Source: Hortaea werneckii (lineage: Eukaryota > Ascomycota > Dothideomycetes > Mycosphaerellales > Teratosphaeriaceae). Taken from it: a stretch of DNA of 64,000 nucleotides. A model generated the notes under the pieces. That model saw only the letters and a list, made by a program, of their open reading frames with translations. It did not search any database and was not told the origin of the DNA. The DNA is taken from NCBI GenBank assembly GCA_037044905.1, contig JBAOKB010000180.1:60354-124353 (forward strand). The letters run 5' to 3'. Each line of letters starts with the position of its first letter. Position 1 is the first letter of the stretch. Shown one piece after another: positions 1-10,707 of the stretch. Made by a program: the position numbers and the translations under genes.

Positions 1-1396
1 CAGCCTGCGTGGATCGCGCCGGCCATCCAGAACAAGCAAGGAATGCTGAATAGAGGGCCGTCGAAGAAGGAAACTCGAAACCCGGTGCGCAAGATGCGGA
101 GGCTCATGGCAACTGCTTCCGCGATCCTCTAATTCCCCTCATCGTCGCGTGGCTACCTCGTGGCGGTCGCGCGTTTGTCACGCTAGCATGTCCTGTATAA
201 TGAACGTGCTCACCACATATTGTCTCTTCTTCACATGTCCGTAGACTAGTAGTGGTGAGTGAAAGCCTTGTACCTTAGCCGGCGCATTGCCGTTACCGTG
301 CCCGAGCATGGTTTGCGTTACTCCGGTGAGATCGGCCAAGAAAGATCTTCGTCGAGATGTCGGTGAGCGGACGCTGCCACCTTACGTAGGTGCAGACGCC
401 ATCTCGTATCTGTAGCACGTCTCAGGCACCGATCCCACGCGGCAATGGCTTGACTCGTTCATGATCGACTTCAGCCGGTGCAACCCTGCCTGTGACAGGT
501 CTCATTTCGTCGGACGTGGTAGTTGCGCTCGTTGCGTCAGAGTCGCCGGCTCAATTACGTCGCGCCGCCGTTTCGTGCAACGGAGGCGCAGTTGCCGCGA
601 TGTTCTTCGGTTCTTCTGGGTTGTCGCACTACCAGCCCAGTCGGATGCAGCCGAGTCGAAGGGTTAGGGCACTGTAGGAGCTTCTGAGACTCTAGGAGAC
701 GTTTCCTGTTGTCCCGAGGTCCGTTCATGAAGCTTACAAGTTGGTAACATGCCTAGCGGTGTACCGTCTCTACTGTGCAGTCCCATCCGGCTGACATTCG
801 AGGACAAGAGACATAGTACGCGCTCATGGATGGGCCCAGAATCGAAACAGCCGTCCTGCTCGGTGCTTAGGCCAGCGCATGCACGTCGACGTGGAAGAGG
901 CAATGAGCTACAGATGAGATCAGGTGCGCGTGTTACGGGCGGGAGCTAGGCGGTTGTAGGGGGGCGCCACCAGGATCAACCTGACGAATGAGTCGGGCTC
1001 GTGGCGACCTTTCACCGAGCTGTAGCGTCGCACGCCCTGCCTTTTGCTGCAGCACCAACACCTCGAACGCTTGCTGCGGAAAGGCTTCCCTTGCAGCAGC
1101 AGCAGCAGTAGCAGCAGCATGGGCCCAACGTGCCGTCTCGCTGCATGGACGCCCGCTGCATGGCCGGAGGTGGGTTGAAGTGTCATTCTCTGATACGTCC
1201 CGATTACGAAGCTTATAGACCGAAGCATAAGTACACCATGCCTCTGCCATCCGTGACTTGTAGCCTCATTTGCCTCCTCTCTTCTCGCCAGCAAACAATT
1301 CCTGCCGCCTTTACTGGCAGTCCATACTAGCACAACGCGCATTGCTACGCCACTGGCGTCGCCTTGGCCTACACCGAAAGACCCCGCTGCTCTAAC
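1..1396. other. Intergenic / upstream region, no supported gene
   Basis: I see no gene here. Several short open frames on both strands lack splice-consistent extension, recognisable domains or conserved-looking composition. A GCA-rich triplet run lies at about 1093-1121 (imperfect GCAGCAGCAG). The last few hundred bases are probably the promoter and 5' leader of the downstream plus-strand gene. Confidence 0.5.
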
Positions 1397-3501
1397 ATGT
1401 CTTGTCACAGCAATGACTCCTTACTGCGATCTCTCGAGCGTGAACGCCTGGCGATCTGGACCTCCTATCCTACCGAGGATGCACGTCATAAGGCCTGGGT
1501 TGAGCGGAAAGCTCAATTGATCTCATATCTGTTTGGCGACTCTTCAGCACCACGAAGCTTCCAACAAGAGGAGCCACACCGGGACGAGAGACCGACCAAC
1601 GAAGCTGGACAATCGGTACGATGCTCCCCGATCCACGTGTGACGAGCTGACATGCTGACGACCATTAGGCCTTCGGTCTTCCGGACTTGCAAAAAGCGAA
1701 GGCACAGCCATCTCGGAGTCACCACAATTTCGGTGCAACGGCCATGTCGCGCTCGAAGTCGATGAGAAGCTCTCCGCCTCGAATGCACTCGGCTGAAGTC
1801 CCTCGGCAAACCACTGGCAAACGGGATTTCGATCAACAACTGGACATGCAGCACTCCGCCAGCTACACCTACGGCACGACATCCTGGCCTGCAAACGACA
1901 CGACACCGACACAGCAATCTGGCGATATGCAAGTGTACGAGCCTGGAGCTTATGTCTCCAAGCTCGCAAACATCTCCACTCCTGCAACAGCAGCCGCCAA
2001 AAGGCAGAAGGTAGATGGTGCCGGCACAAGTCAGCCGTCTCTCCCATCTTCTCTCGCTTTCAACACGTATGTGTCACCGACACTCACCATCTCGCCAAGT
2101 ACCAGTATATCGAGTCAGCCGTCGCAGAGCTCGCTGCTGTCAAGCGAGGCGATGAGTCGCACCAGTAGTTTGACGACATCACTGACCGATGCGGTCGATA
2201 TGATGCGTGTTGAGTCTTCATTTTCGAATTGCTCTGACCTCCCTTTCCCATTTGAGCAGCAAGATGTCGATGCTCCTTTCGTACAGAATGCTACAGAGAA
2301 GCCAGCTGGTAGCCTGCAAGCTACCACGGGCTTTGAAGACGGTAGTAACAGTGCGCAGTTGCTCAGTAGCACTGGCTACGGCTTTGTTGGTCAGGACATT
2401 CCATTTGTCGAGTCCTCTCCTTTAGCTTTCGATTTTGGAAAGATGCGCACTCAGGCTACAGATCTCTCCTATGGTCAAGCACAAGCTATGGAGCGGACGG
2501 AATCGGAAAGCAGCACCTCCAGCATGTCGAGCAACCTGTCAATCGAACAGAAGGCATCAGAACGCCGCCGCAAGCATATCGAAAACGCCAAGCAGAACAT
2601 AGCTCCCAAGAATCTTTCGAGAGGCCCTACTTCAGCGCCGGGGAGTTCGACAGCCAATTCGACACTATTGAAGCCAGAAGATGCAGTAAGGCGCAAAGAG
2701 GCTATCACCAAGACACCTTACGTCCGACCGCAACATCCTAAGCTCTATTGCTCTCTGTGCAAAGAGTATCCAAACGGGTTCCGTGGCGAGCATGAACTTC
2801 GTAGACATTACGACCGTGCTCATGCAGAGACACGCCACGTCTGGATTTGTGTCGAACCGACGACGAATTCGAAAGAAGGCTGGTGGCCTCAGAAGCCTCT
2901 TGGTATCTGCAAGCAGTGCAAGCAGCAGAAGCACTACAATGTCTACTACAACGCAGCTGCCCACCTCAGAAGAGCACATTTCTGCCCTCGCAAGCGGGGC
3001 AGGAAGGCCAGAGGTGAAGAGCGCGAAAGCAGAGCCGGCAAGGCTGGTGGTGACTGGCCACCGATCGAGTGGCTCAAAGCCAACGGTTGGCTGAAGGAGG
3101 TTGAGATTACATCCGCGCAATTCTTCGCACCCCACGTCGTGCCATCTCAATTGGACACTACGTTCAACGACAGTCTCTGTGAGGATGACATCGATCTCCC
3201 GCCAGACTCCGGAATCGATCTCCAGCAACCAGACTTCTCATCGATCGCAAATGGTTCCCACACGTATCCTGTTCCGTCGACTACTGAGTTTACTTACGGA
3301 TACCCGACGCCCGCGATCGACGCCTCTGCATACTTCACAAGCAACACCTATCCCGAGCAAGCGAACGTCAGCCTCCAAGCACCCCTGATGGAGCACACTG
3401 TCAGTGCGCCCCCGACCTTTCTCTCCAGCAACTTCGACTCTTCCGTGTACGATGTAAATCGATTTGTTTATCCAATAGATACCCCGCAGTTCCCGCAGTG
3501 A
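1397..3501 (+). CDS. C2H2-like zinc-finger protein (DUF7896-type), probable nuclear regulator
   Basis: Two exons, 1397-1615 and 1669-3501, give about 683 residues. The 53-base intron has a GTACGA donor and an ATTAG acceptor and preserves frame. I chose the ATG at 1397 (MSCHSND); the frame is open a little further upstream but has no other ATG. The N-terminal two thirds is Ser/Thr/Gln-rich and looks disordered. About residues 415-500 hold paired Cys/His groups: YCSLCKEYPNGF with a following H..H, then ICKQCKQQ followed by HLRRAHF. A basic stretch (RKRGRKARG) follows, as in a nuclear localisation or DNA-contact segment. This Cys/His pattern resembles the DUF7896 C2H2 proteins common in Dothideomycetes. 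Target genes cannot be inferred. The C-terminus is again low complexity and acidic/aromatic, which would suit an activation region, but that is inference. Confidence 0.75.
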
Positions 3502-3757
3502 TGAGTCCGTGGGCTACGAAAGAACGACAGCGAGATTTTGCTTTTCGGCATATTTAATAATAAAGAGACGGCCTCCACGGTAGATCAGGACTGGATCAGC
3601 GATCGTTGTAGTCTCAACAGCGACGCGCAATAGGGGCTCAGATCTATTGTATAGTAATAATGTGTGCATAGACCCTTCTTTCCGGCTTGTATAGCAATAT
3701 ATCCATTTACTTATATATCGATTTGCTTAATCACCTTCTCCAACCTCTCTGCATCCC

Positions 3758-5329
3758 CTACAGCTGGTCAATAGGCAAGGGGAAAACAGCAGGACTCTTG
3801 AGTCCATCCTCGCCAACCGCCCTGATTCCAAACTGGTAGTTATCCTTACTCAGCATGACCGTCACATTACCCGTCATACCAATATCCAGCGAATGCGTCC
3901 ACTGCAGACTTCCGCTGGTCCTGTACACTAACTCGTAGCTCGCCACTAACGGATCGTCGCTGACCTCCCAGAAGAACCGGCTATCATTCGACAGCGCTTC
4001 GACGGGGGTATCCTCATCCGACGCCGTCGTCCCAATCCCGTACGAAATGTAAACATCCTGAGGCCTAGCCGGCGCAATGGCGGCTGAATACATAGTCGCC
4101 AGCGTCAACTTGGCCACGCGAGCAGTGTAATCGAAGTCGACAAACTCCAGCAGGTCGCCGTACTGGATCCCGTCCTCCTCACGGATATTCTGGTGCTGGT
4201 GCGCAAAATCCTCGTACGCTTCGGTGAAGCGCACGGCGGGGTACCCTTGCTCCAGGAAGCCAATGTGGTCGCCGCCCCGGCCGAAGCGGTCGTGGCGGTA
4301 GATCAACTTGACCTGCATGTCGATCCAGTCGACCGCTCCCGCGGCCACTTCGGCGATGTATCGGCCGAGCTGTTGGGCTGGCGAGTCGTTCCAGGCGCCG
4401 ATGATGCTGTATTGGCGCTCCAGCGCGGCGTTGCTGGTAAAGTTGGGGTAGTAGATGCTTGCGCCGAAGAGACGGACCGTGTAGTCGTTGATGGGGTCAA
4501 AGGGGGCGTTCTTGCCAGTGCCGACAGTGTCCACGTTCCAGTTGCCTTCGACGTTGATGCTTGCGTTCTTCAGCGTCTCGGCCAGGTGGGTGGCGCCGTA
4601 GAGACCTTGCTCTTCGCCTGCAGTGGCGACGAACATCATTGTTGCTTTTGGTCTGCCCATCTTCGCTACCACGCGCGCCATCTCCATCAGGACGGCGACG
4701 CCTGATGCGTCGTCATCGGCCCCTGGGGCATCACCAGTGTAGTCCAGTATGTCAAGTCGTCTGGAATCGTAATGGCCTGTCACAACATAAGTCCTGTTGC
4801 TATCTTCGGTACCATTTATCCTGGCAACTACGTTGGTGATGTTGACCGGGAATGGGACCCGGCTAGCGACGCCCTGAATGTAGGAGTCGAAGTAGACTTC
4901 CATACTCCCATCGCCTTGCTCAGCGTAGCCCTGCATCTCCTCGTAGATCCAGTCCCTCGCAGCGCCGATTCCGAACGTGCTGGAGTTCTGCTGCGACAGG
5001 GTATGGCGGGTCCCAAATCCTGCAAGCTTGGTGATGATGCGCTCCACTTGGCCTGCGTCGACCTCGTTGAGCATGCCTTTGAGCTCAGACGTGGGCGCTT
5101 GGGGCTCGATCGGAGAACCGACATCGCTGACTGGCCAGTCCGCCGCAGGGCAGAGACCCCAGGGATCGGTTATTACGCTGCCTGGTCGATCGATCCATTC
5201 TGTCATACCGCCGTGGTTGTCGTCGCCGTGGTCGTAATTGCCATGGTGCCATCCGCGTCCGCCATGGCGATCATCAGCTGCTACCAATGGTGCAAGGGCC
5301 GCAAGGGCAGCGAGTCCTGTGGCGAACAT
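3758..5329 (-). CDS. Secreted M28-family zinc aminopeptidase
   Basis: A single-exon gene of 523 residues. The first 18 residues form a signal peptide (hydrophobic, ending LVAA), followed by a His/Gly/Asp-rich stretch at about 21-40. The M28 metallopeptidase domain follows with its expected metal ligands: H186 (GHYDS), the Asp of DDDASG at about 205-207, the E239-E240 pair (AGEEQGLYG), D267 (NVDTVG) and a His in AHQHQN at about 377-379. Several N-x-S/T sequons suit a secreted protein. The C-terminal 90 residues look like a fibronectin-III-type beta domain (SYELVYRTSG, YQFGIRAVGEDG). The family removes N-terminal amino acids from peptides using two Zn ions, so a role in extracellular nitrogen acquisition is likely. 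The gene converges on the plus-strand gene ending at 3501, with about 250 bases between them. Confidence 0.9.
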   Translation of the reverse strand: MFATGLAALAALAPLVAADDRHGGRGWHHGNYDHGDDNHGGMTEWIDRPGSVITDPWGLCPAADWPVSDVGSPIEPQAPTSELKGMLNEVDAGQVERIITKLAGFGTRHTLSQQNSSTFGIGAARDWIYEEMQGYAEQGDGSMEVYFDSYIQGVASRVPFPVNITNVVARINGTEDSNRTYVVTGHYDSRRLDILDYTGDAPGADDDASGVAVLMEMARVVAKMGRPKATMMFVATAGEEQGLYGATHLAETLKNASINVEGNWNVDTVGTGKNAPFDPINDYTVRLFGASIYYPNFTSNAALERQYSIIGAWNDSPAQQLGRYIAEVAAGAVDWIDMQVKLIYRHDRFGRGGDHIGFLEQGYPAVRFTEAYEDFAHQHQNIREEDGIQYGDLLEFVDFDYTARVAKLTLATMYSAAIAPARPQDVYISYGIGTTASDEDTPVEALSNDSRFFWEVSDDPLVASYELVYRTSGSLQWTHSLDIGMTGNVTVMLSKDNYQFGIRAVGEDGLKSPAVFPLPIDQL

Positions 5330-5949
5330 TGTTGCTGTCTGTCAGTTTATTCAAAAACCCAACTGTACCTGAAATCCTTCTAAATGTCCTCCATAAGTAC
5401 CTGTAGGCTTCACAACGCCGAAATCGCAGCATTGAGATCATCATGAAGATCAGCTGCCTGTCCCGGCCTAGTAGATGGCGTATCTGACTGGGCGGCATGC
5501 AGGAACCACATTTGCTTTCTTGTCAATGAGCACTTGCCGGCGATGCCCAGTACTCATAGCCCATATTTGCCAGCGGGCTGTGAGGGGAGATGTGAAGTCG
5601 ACATGGGGTAACACTTCGCAGTATCTAGTGAGCTGCCTTAATAGGAAGGCGGCTGGGTCTTGACTTCTTGGCAGGTGACATGCCATGCAACCCCTCTCGT
5701 GAGCCTCTCCACACTCGCCGAGTGCATGGCAGTAACTTCCAAGGAACTCTTTTCAATGCTAACTTTCGTTCAATACCTGCTATCTAGTAATCAATGCAAC
5801 GCTGTGTTTGGGTATCATTCGAATCTCACGCTTTACCTTCCCTGTTTGAACGCCGCTTATTTGCACTTCCAGAGCTTTACCCTTAACCGTATCTTGGTTT
5901 CTCCTCACCCAACCTTTCCTTATTTCGACCGCAAGTGTGTTCAATCTCA
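5330..5949. other. Intergenic region, aminopeptidase promoter and GRF-gene 3' flank
   Basis: No supported gene. The segment must carry the promoter of the leftward aminopeptidase gene and the 3' end of the leftward GRF zinc-finger gene. Short frames on both strands show no domain or splice support. Confidence 0.5.
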
Positions 5950-7140
5950 TCAGTCTTCATGCTGCCCATGTTCGATTTGCCATCTCAATTGCCGTATCAC
6001 ACCTCGATCCAATTCCATGTCTGCCTCTAGGCTTTCAATCCTCTTCTGCAACTCTGCAATCTTGGCTTCTTTTGACTTCAAAGCCAGTCGCGATATGTCT
6101 CGTCCTCGAGTGACGCCTTGGGCCTTCAGATCGTGCTTCGAAAGTATGCTGCGGAGATTTGAAAGGACGTCCGGCGGAAGTCTGACGGCGGAAAGAGCTG
6201 AGAGTGCTTCAGCGGTGAGCGTAGACGCGGAATCTGCAGGGTTCACCAGTGCGTTGTGATGTCGAGCTGATGTAGGTGTTTGCGCGGTCGTAGGCGTAGG
6301 CGCAATGTATGGCGTCTCGACGACAGGTTCCTGCTCTTCGCTAATGGGAGAGAATGCTACTGGTCGCTTAGAAGGCGACTGAAAGTAATCGATGACCGGT
6401 TTGCCGTTCGTACCCGCGGTAGAAGGTGTTACTGGCTGCTGCTGCGGCATCTCCCAGGGCAACTTTCTTTTCCCGCTTGTAGCAGGAGTTGCATAGACGC
6501 CTGTCTTCTGCGCTTTGTTGGGCGTCTCTGGCGCACTGCGGGCGGCGACTGTGGCGAGATCTTGCTCTTCCTGAGCTGTAAGCGACCAAGAGAAAGCCTC
6601 CTCATCTTCATCGTCCATTCTGGCGCTGCTGGCGCCGCGTTTCAAGCCAGCCTTTTGTACTTGGTCCATGGGCGAGCTGTACGGTGGTGGTGGACTTGAC
6701 GGTTTGGCACTCGCTTGCCTCTTTGACCCCCCATTGTCGCTGATTGCCTCAGTATTGGATACAGCCCCATATTCATTCTGCCCGTATCCTCTTCCAGCAT
6801 TCCACCCATCCTGCGTCTGACCTCCAGCATTCACACCACGTGGCTCCGTTCGCTTCCCACTCAGCACCGCCGCTTCTTCTCGCGGCTTCGCGTCCTCATC
6901 CCAAAGGAAGAAATCACACCTCTTCTCCTGCTGCTGCTGACAAGTATAGAACCATCTCCCCTGATTCTTGCCCTCCTTCTTCACCTTGAAATGCTCGGCC
7001 GGCAATCGCGGAGTGCAATTGCAATGCCAAATACCATCCGCAAAGAGGCCTTTTGGCCGGACAGCAGAAATTCCGCGGCCGCGGCCGCCTCTGCTTGACG
7101 TCGTTCCTCGCCCACGACCGCGACCGCGACCTCGAAACAT
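5950..7140 (-). CDS. GRF-type zinc-finger protein with RG-rich N-terminus
   Basis: From the ATG at 7140 the protein is 396 residues and begins with an Arg-Gly repeat (residues 2-23), a common RNA- or single-strand-binding and methylation-prone sequence. A GRF zinc finger follows, with C40, C42, C67 and C75 and the typical GRWFYTC and CDFFLW segments. Such fingers bind single-stranded nucleic acid in TOP3A, APE2 and NEIL3. Residues about 90-300 are low complexity with KR-rich patches. The C-terminus is a predicted coiled coil (KIAELQKRIESLEADMEL). An in-frame ATG at 7224 would add 28 residues, but the RG-start is the more natural one. A role in nuclear DNA or RNA metabolism is inference from the finger alone. 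Confidence 0.75.
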   Translation of the reverse strand: MFRGRGRGRGRGTTSSRGGRGRGISAVRPKGLFADGIWHCNCTPRLPAEHFKVKKEGKNQGRWFYTCQQQQEKRCDFFLWDEDAKPREEAAVLSGKRTEPRGVNAGGQTQDGWNAGRGYGQNEYGAVSNTEAISDNGGSKRQASAKPSSPPPPYSSPMDQVQKAGLKRGASSARMDDEDEEAFSWSLTAQEEQDLATVAARSAPETPNKAQKTGVYATPATSGKRKLPWEMPQQQPVTPSTAGTNGKPVIDYFQSPSKRPVAFSPISEEQEPVVETPYIAPTPTTAQTPTSARHHNALVNPADSASTLTAEALSALSAVRLPPDVLSNLRSILSKHDLKAQGVTRGRDISRLALKSKEAKIAELQKRIESLEADMELDRGVIRQLRWQIEHGQHED

Positions 7141-7868
7141 GTTTTGCAGTGTCGTGATTCTTGCTGGCCCAACAATTGCGTCTTTGTAAGCCTGTCGCAA
7201 ACGGCGTTCAAGAACAGCCAGCATTCAACTTCCGTCTCGAGTCGCCTAGCAACGGCATGTCGTCATATGCGCTGCGGCCCGGATCACTCGTCGATCGTGC
7301 CGAAATCAAAGCCCGACGCAGCGATCGGATTGATACCCCTATCGCCAGCGCAGCACTCTACCAACCGCTACGCAAACGGACGACTGCATTATTTGAGACA
7401 CATTCAATTTTCGGGCGACGATACGCGGAATAGATCCCCTTCCCTGTCCATGTCGACGTTAGAGCAGCTGGCAGAAGCTTTGTCTAGACCGGCTCAATGG
7501 TCACCGTATCTGGCCGCGCTCTGGGAAAGCCTAGGTCGCCTTGATACGAGAGAGGCGGACATCATGTAGCCGCATTACTTAATGTAGGCGGGCGGTAGCT
7601 TATCGTGTGCTTCGCAGCGACCGAAGTATACAGGCAAAAGTCTCATCACTGACATCCTATCATGAGGCGGTTTGGTAAGTGCATTCGATTTCGATTGCCC
7701 TCAAACTACGGTTTATCTTCAAAACACTCCAGCTCCTGGCCAGATGACTTGATTGCTCATCAAGTCTCCACTCCTGAACGCAAACCCATCCTCCGCTACT
7801 TCTTACTCCGTGACGTCTTCTACAACCCCTCCTTCACAACTTCTTGGCTCCTTTGCCGCTACCACTCC
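7141..7868. other. Intergenic region between GRF gene and LPMO; weak small-ORF candidate
   Basis: This contains the promoter of the GRF gene and the 3' flank of the LPMO. A plus-strand frame ending at 7569 finishes with a plausible helical sequence (LEQLAEALSRP, LWESLGRLD), but I could not build a convincing gene with a start and splice sites, so it is not called. Confidence 0.4.
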
Positions 7869-8986
7869 TTAGATGCGGTTTGGGTAGCTGCACCACCAGC
7901 CAGTGCAACCACCAGCCGCCTGGGAGCTAGCAGCGTTGTTGACAGGAATAGACTGGGAGCAAGACGAGGAGTCACCCTGAGCGACAGGGGCCGCAGAGGA
8001 GCTTGCGTCGCCAGCTGAGGCGGACGAAGATTGGCCAGAGCTGTAGTCGGAAGACGCAGACGAGCCAGTCGAGTCGGAGGAGCCGGAGACAGCGAACGAG
8101 GACGAGCCGGATGAACCACCATCCCAGACCGCCGGGCCTGGCATCTCGTAAGAAGTCGCGCCGTTCCACATGGAGAAGTCGATGCTGGGCGAGTCGGCAT
8201 CGTAAAGACCAGGGATCTGGACCATTGGGCCCGGGCTACCGCTGCCACCACCCGAGATACGGAGCTGAGCGCACTCCATGTAGAACTGTGCCTTGCCGAC
8301 ATGGCCCTCGTGGATGGCAATGTGCTCAGGACGGACCTAGAGAGGACGAAATTAGTAGGTGTTCGCCTTACGTGCCCAGGGAGGACTTACCAAGTACTCG
8401 CCGTCTGGGGTCTCGGCGGGGATGGTGAACTCGATGCGGTCATCCTGCCAGGTGCCTATGCCGATGGTTAGCATAGGTAGCTCGTAATAATGTGACAAGC
8501 AACCTACCCCAGCTGTTCTCGTCGGAAGCAGGGCCGTTCATGCCGCTCTCCCAGACCTTGAACCAGTCGCCGTCACCTTCGTAGCTGCTGACGTCTCCAC
8601 TAGGAGCCAGACTCATGTAGACGAAGCCAGGGCCGGGATGCTCGATGAACTCGTTGTAAGCGAGCTTGAAGCCGACCTTGTCGCCGGCCTTGACATCGTA
8701 AGTCTGGGTGCCGTCTCCAGCCGAAGCGCCCTTGTTGCAGCGAAGGTCCGGTGAGTTGACCACCTCATCGGTGTAAGACGGCATGTAGGTGTTGCTGTTC
8801 TTGCGGATGTAGTCGTAATCGCCACCGATCATCTCATCATTAACTGTCCATCAATCAGTATACTTGAATGCATTCAAAGACTGTGTGCGCTTCAGCTTGC
8901 TTACCGACGAGCTGACTGAAAATGTAGTGGGCTTGAGCCGTGAGCGGCGCTGCCAGCAGCGCTGCGTAAAGGGAGCGGGAGTGCAT
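7869..8986 (-). CDS. AA9 lytic polysaccharide monooxygenase with Ser-rich tail
   Basis: Four exons on the minus strand: 8986-8905, 8843-8508, 8455-8391 and 8336-7869, giving 316 residues. All three introns have GTAAGC/GTAGGT/GTAAGT donors and keep frame through conserved sequence. A 19-residue signal peptide (ending TAQA) would be cleaved before H20 (HYIFSQLV), the copper-binding N-terminal histidine of AA9 enzymes. The second copper His lies in EHPGPGFVYMS. The core ends with HIAIHEG and AQFYMECAQL, the conserved AA9 Gln-x-Tyr region supplying the axial Tyr. These enzymes oxidatively cleave cellulose or related glucans outside the cell. After the core there is a Ser/Gly/Ala-rich tail of roughly 100 residues and a short Cys-containing end (CTGWWCSYPNRI). 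No CBM1 is recognisable. Confidence 0.9.
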
Positions 8987-9756
8987 GGTGAAGTTTAAGG
9001 GTGTTGATCGAAGAAGCGAATGTTTGAAAGCTGGAATAGGGCTACTAAGTGAGCGAAAGAAGTGAATTTGTCTGATCTGACTCCAATACAGTGCAGACAG
9101 ATGGTGGCTCTTTATACCTACCCGCCTGGGTTGCAGCATATTACCTTTCTGAGACAACTTATAGACGCTGCTTTGGCCAGGCAAAGGAAATGCCAAGTGC
9201 CATTGATTGCTCTTGGCGAGGATGAAACTATACCAAGCTGCTCGCTTGACCAGTTGCGACATGACAAGCCGAGCACAGCGTGCACCGCCGAACAGGCTGA
9301 ATCTGTACACACTTTGGGTGAAATGTGACCCATGGTTCTCGACTGCCCAACACGTTATGTTTGCGTCGTCTTCATTACAAGGCAGGTTTGAGGCGTCCTT
9401 CTCCTTAGGAGGTGCTGTTTCGGAAAGTCTTGGCTGCCATTTCGACTAAACTGCCGACATATGGCGACGAGTAATCCTCCTAGCCGCCGCTGCATTGCAT
9501 GATTCAAACATTGACTAGGTATGCTTGGTAAGACTTCTGAAGAACATCAGGTACAATAATTTACATACAGTAGAGGTACACGGTAGCACAGGTCAAACTG
9601 CGCCCCGACCCGCAACCCCCTCCCCCGGCCTCCAGGGGGGGTTTTTCGTGTCTTTTTTTTTTCGTCTTATTTTTTTAATCTAATGAAAGAGACAACGATT
9701 GAGTTCTTCACCGGTCTGACGAGGGCCACAGAGATTCATTGACCGGTATGCCAGCC
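8987..9756. other. Intergenic region, LPMO promoter and NmrA-gene 3' flank
   Basis: No supported gene. It holds the LPMO upstream region and, near 9614-9643, a GC-rich inverted repeat followed by a T-run (listed separately). Confidence 0.5.
9614..9643. repeat. GC-rich imperfect inverted repeat near a T-run
   Basis: The arms AACCCCCT (9614-9621) and AGGGGGGGTT (9634-9643) can pair with two extra G bases, around a 12-base loop. A long T-run begins at about 9652. It sits about 115 bases beyond the stop of the leftward NmrA-like gene. A role in 3'-end formation is possible but unproven. Confidence 0.4.
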
Positions 9757-10707
9757 TTAAACTGCCTTCCCATCGATCATCTGCCCCAGGACATCACTCA
9801 CGGTGCGCTTTGGTGCATACAATTCCAACACTTCTTTGCTCGTCGTCTCCGCTTTGGCCTTACCCTCCCACGAAGTTACCGGTGCGTACTGGACTGACCG
9901 AATTAGGTTTTTCGAGCCAGGGTATTGCCCTGCGTAGTCATCGATCATGGAAAGATCTGCGTAGCGAGCGTCCTTGACCGGCTCGCCGAGGTAATGCTCG
10001 ACCAACTTGGTGACTTGCTCTCCCGTGATGTCTTCTGGTCCGTTGACCACGTAGCGCTTGCCGTTGTGGGGAGCGCTGTCCTCCTGCGCAAGAAGGTGAG
10101 CAGCCAGTACGCCGACATCGTGGGGATCAACCAGGCCAGTAGGCGTGTCTTGGTTGATTATCAAACGCAAAGGCTCCTGCTTCCCAGTGCTGCGAAATGT
10201 CTTGACCATTTCCGCAGCGCCTGCGAGAAACATGGTACTGAACCCATTCGGTTGCAATGAGGTGAAGTCCATGTCGTCAAATTCTGGCTGGTCGAGCATT
10301 TGTTCAATGGCCCAGTGTGACCGTGGATAGTAAGCACGTTGGGACGGGTAAACGTTGGCGGCTGTCGTCGAGATCCGGACGACATACTTCACCCCAGCTC
10401 TGAGCGCATTCACCATGAATTGGCCTTCTTCTGCAAAATGAGTCGGCTCGTTGTGGGAGGCGACAAAGGCCCTCACGACTTCATGTTCGCGCAGCCAATC
10501 TTCGGTGATGTCTACCCAGTTCTTCTCAATGACTTCGACGCCTTGTATCTGAGCAAGCTGCTGCGCAGTAGGACTGGAGGACGAGCGAGTGAGGGCGAGG
10601 ATTCTGGCTGCAGAAAGACTGGTGCTCTTCAACAGCTTCGGCAAGTGTTCCACGACGCTACGTCCAGTGTTTCCAGTGGCGCCGACGACAAGGACTGTGG
10701 GAGCCAT
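9757..10707 (-). CDS. NmrA-like / atypical short-chain NAD(P)-binding protein
   Basis: A single-exon gene of 316 residues. It opens with a Rossmann nucleotide-binding strand and glycine loop (VLVVGATGNTGRSVVEHL), the GxxGxxG form of NmrA-like and atypical SDR proteins. Downstream features fit the fold: VRISTTAANVYPS, then FTSLQPNGFSTMFL, and a VDPHDVGVLAAHLL segment typical of NmrA-like redox-sensing or isoflavone-reductase-like proteins. No classical YxxxK catalytic pair is clear, so the protein may sense NAD(P) or reduce an unidentified small molecule. No neighbouring gene indicates a pathway. Confidence 0.8.
   Translation of the reverse strand: MAPTVLVVGATGNTGRSVVEHLPKLLKSTSLSAARILALTRSSSSPTAQQLAQIQGVEVIEKNWVDITEDWLREHEVVRAFVASHNEPTHFAEEGQFMVNALRAGVKYVVRISTTAANVYPSQRAYYPRSHWAIEQMLDQPEFDDMDFTSLQPNGFSTMFLAGAAEMVKTFRSTGKQEPLRLIINQDTPTGLVDPHDVGVLAAHLLAQEDSAPHNGKRYVVNGPEDITGEQVTKLVEHYLGEPVKDARYADLSMIDDYAGQYPGSKNLIRSVQYAPVTSWEGKAKAETTSKEVLELYAPKRTVSDVLGQMIDGKAV

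Noticed and set aside
920..1408. Open frames of up to 162 residues on the minus strand
   Set aside because: The poly-Leu and Arg/Cys-rich sequence comes from the GCA triplet run and has no domain or splice support.
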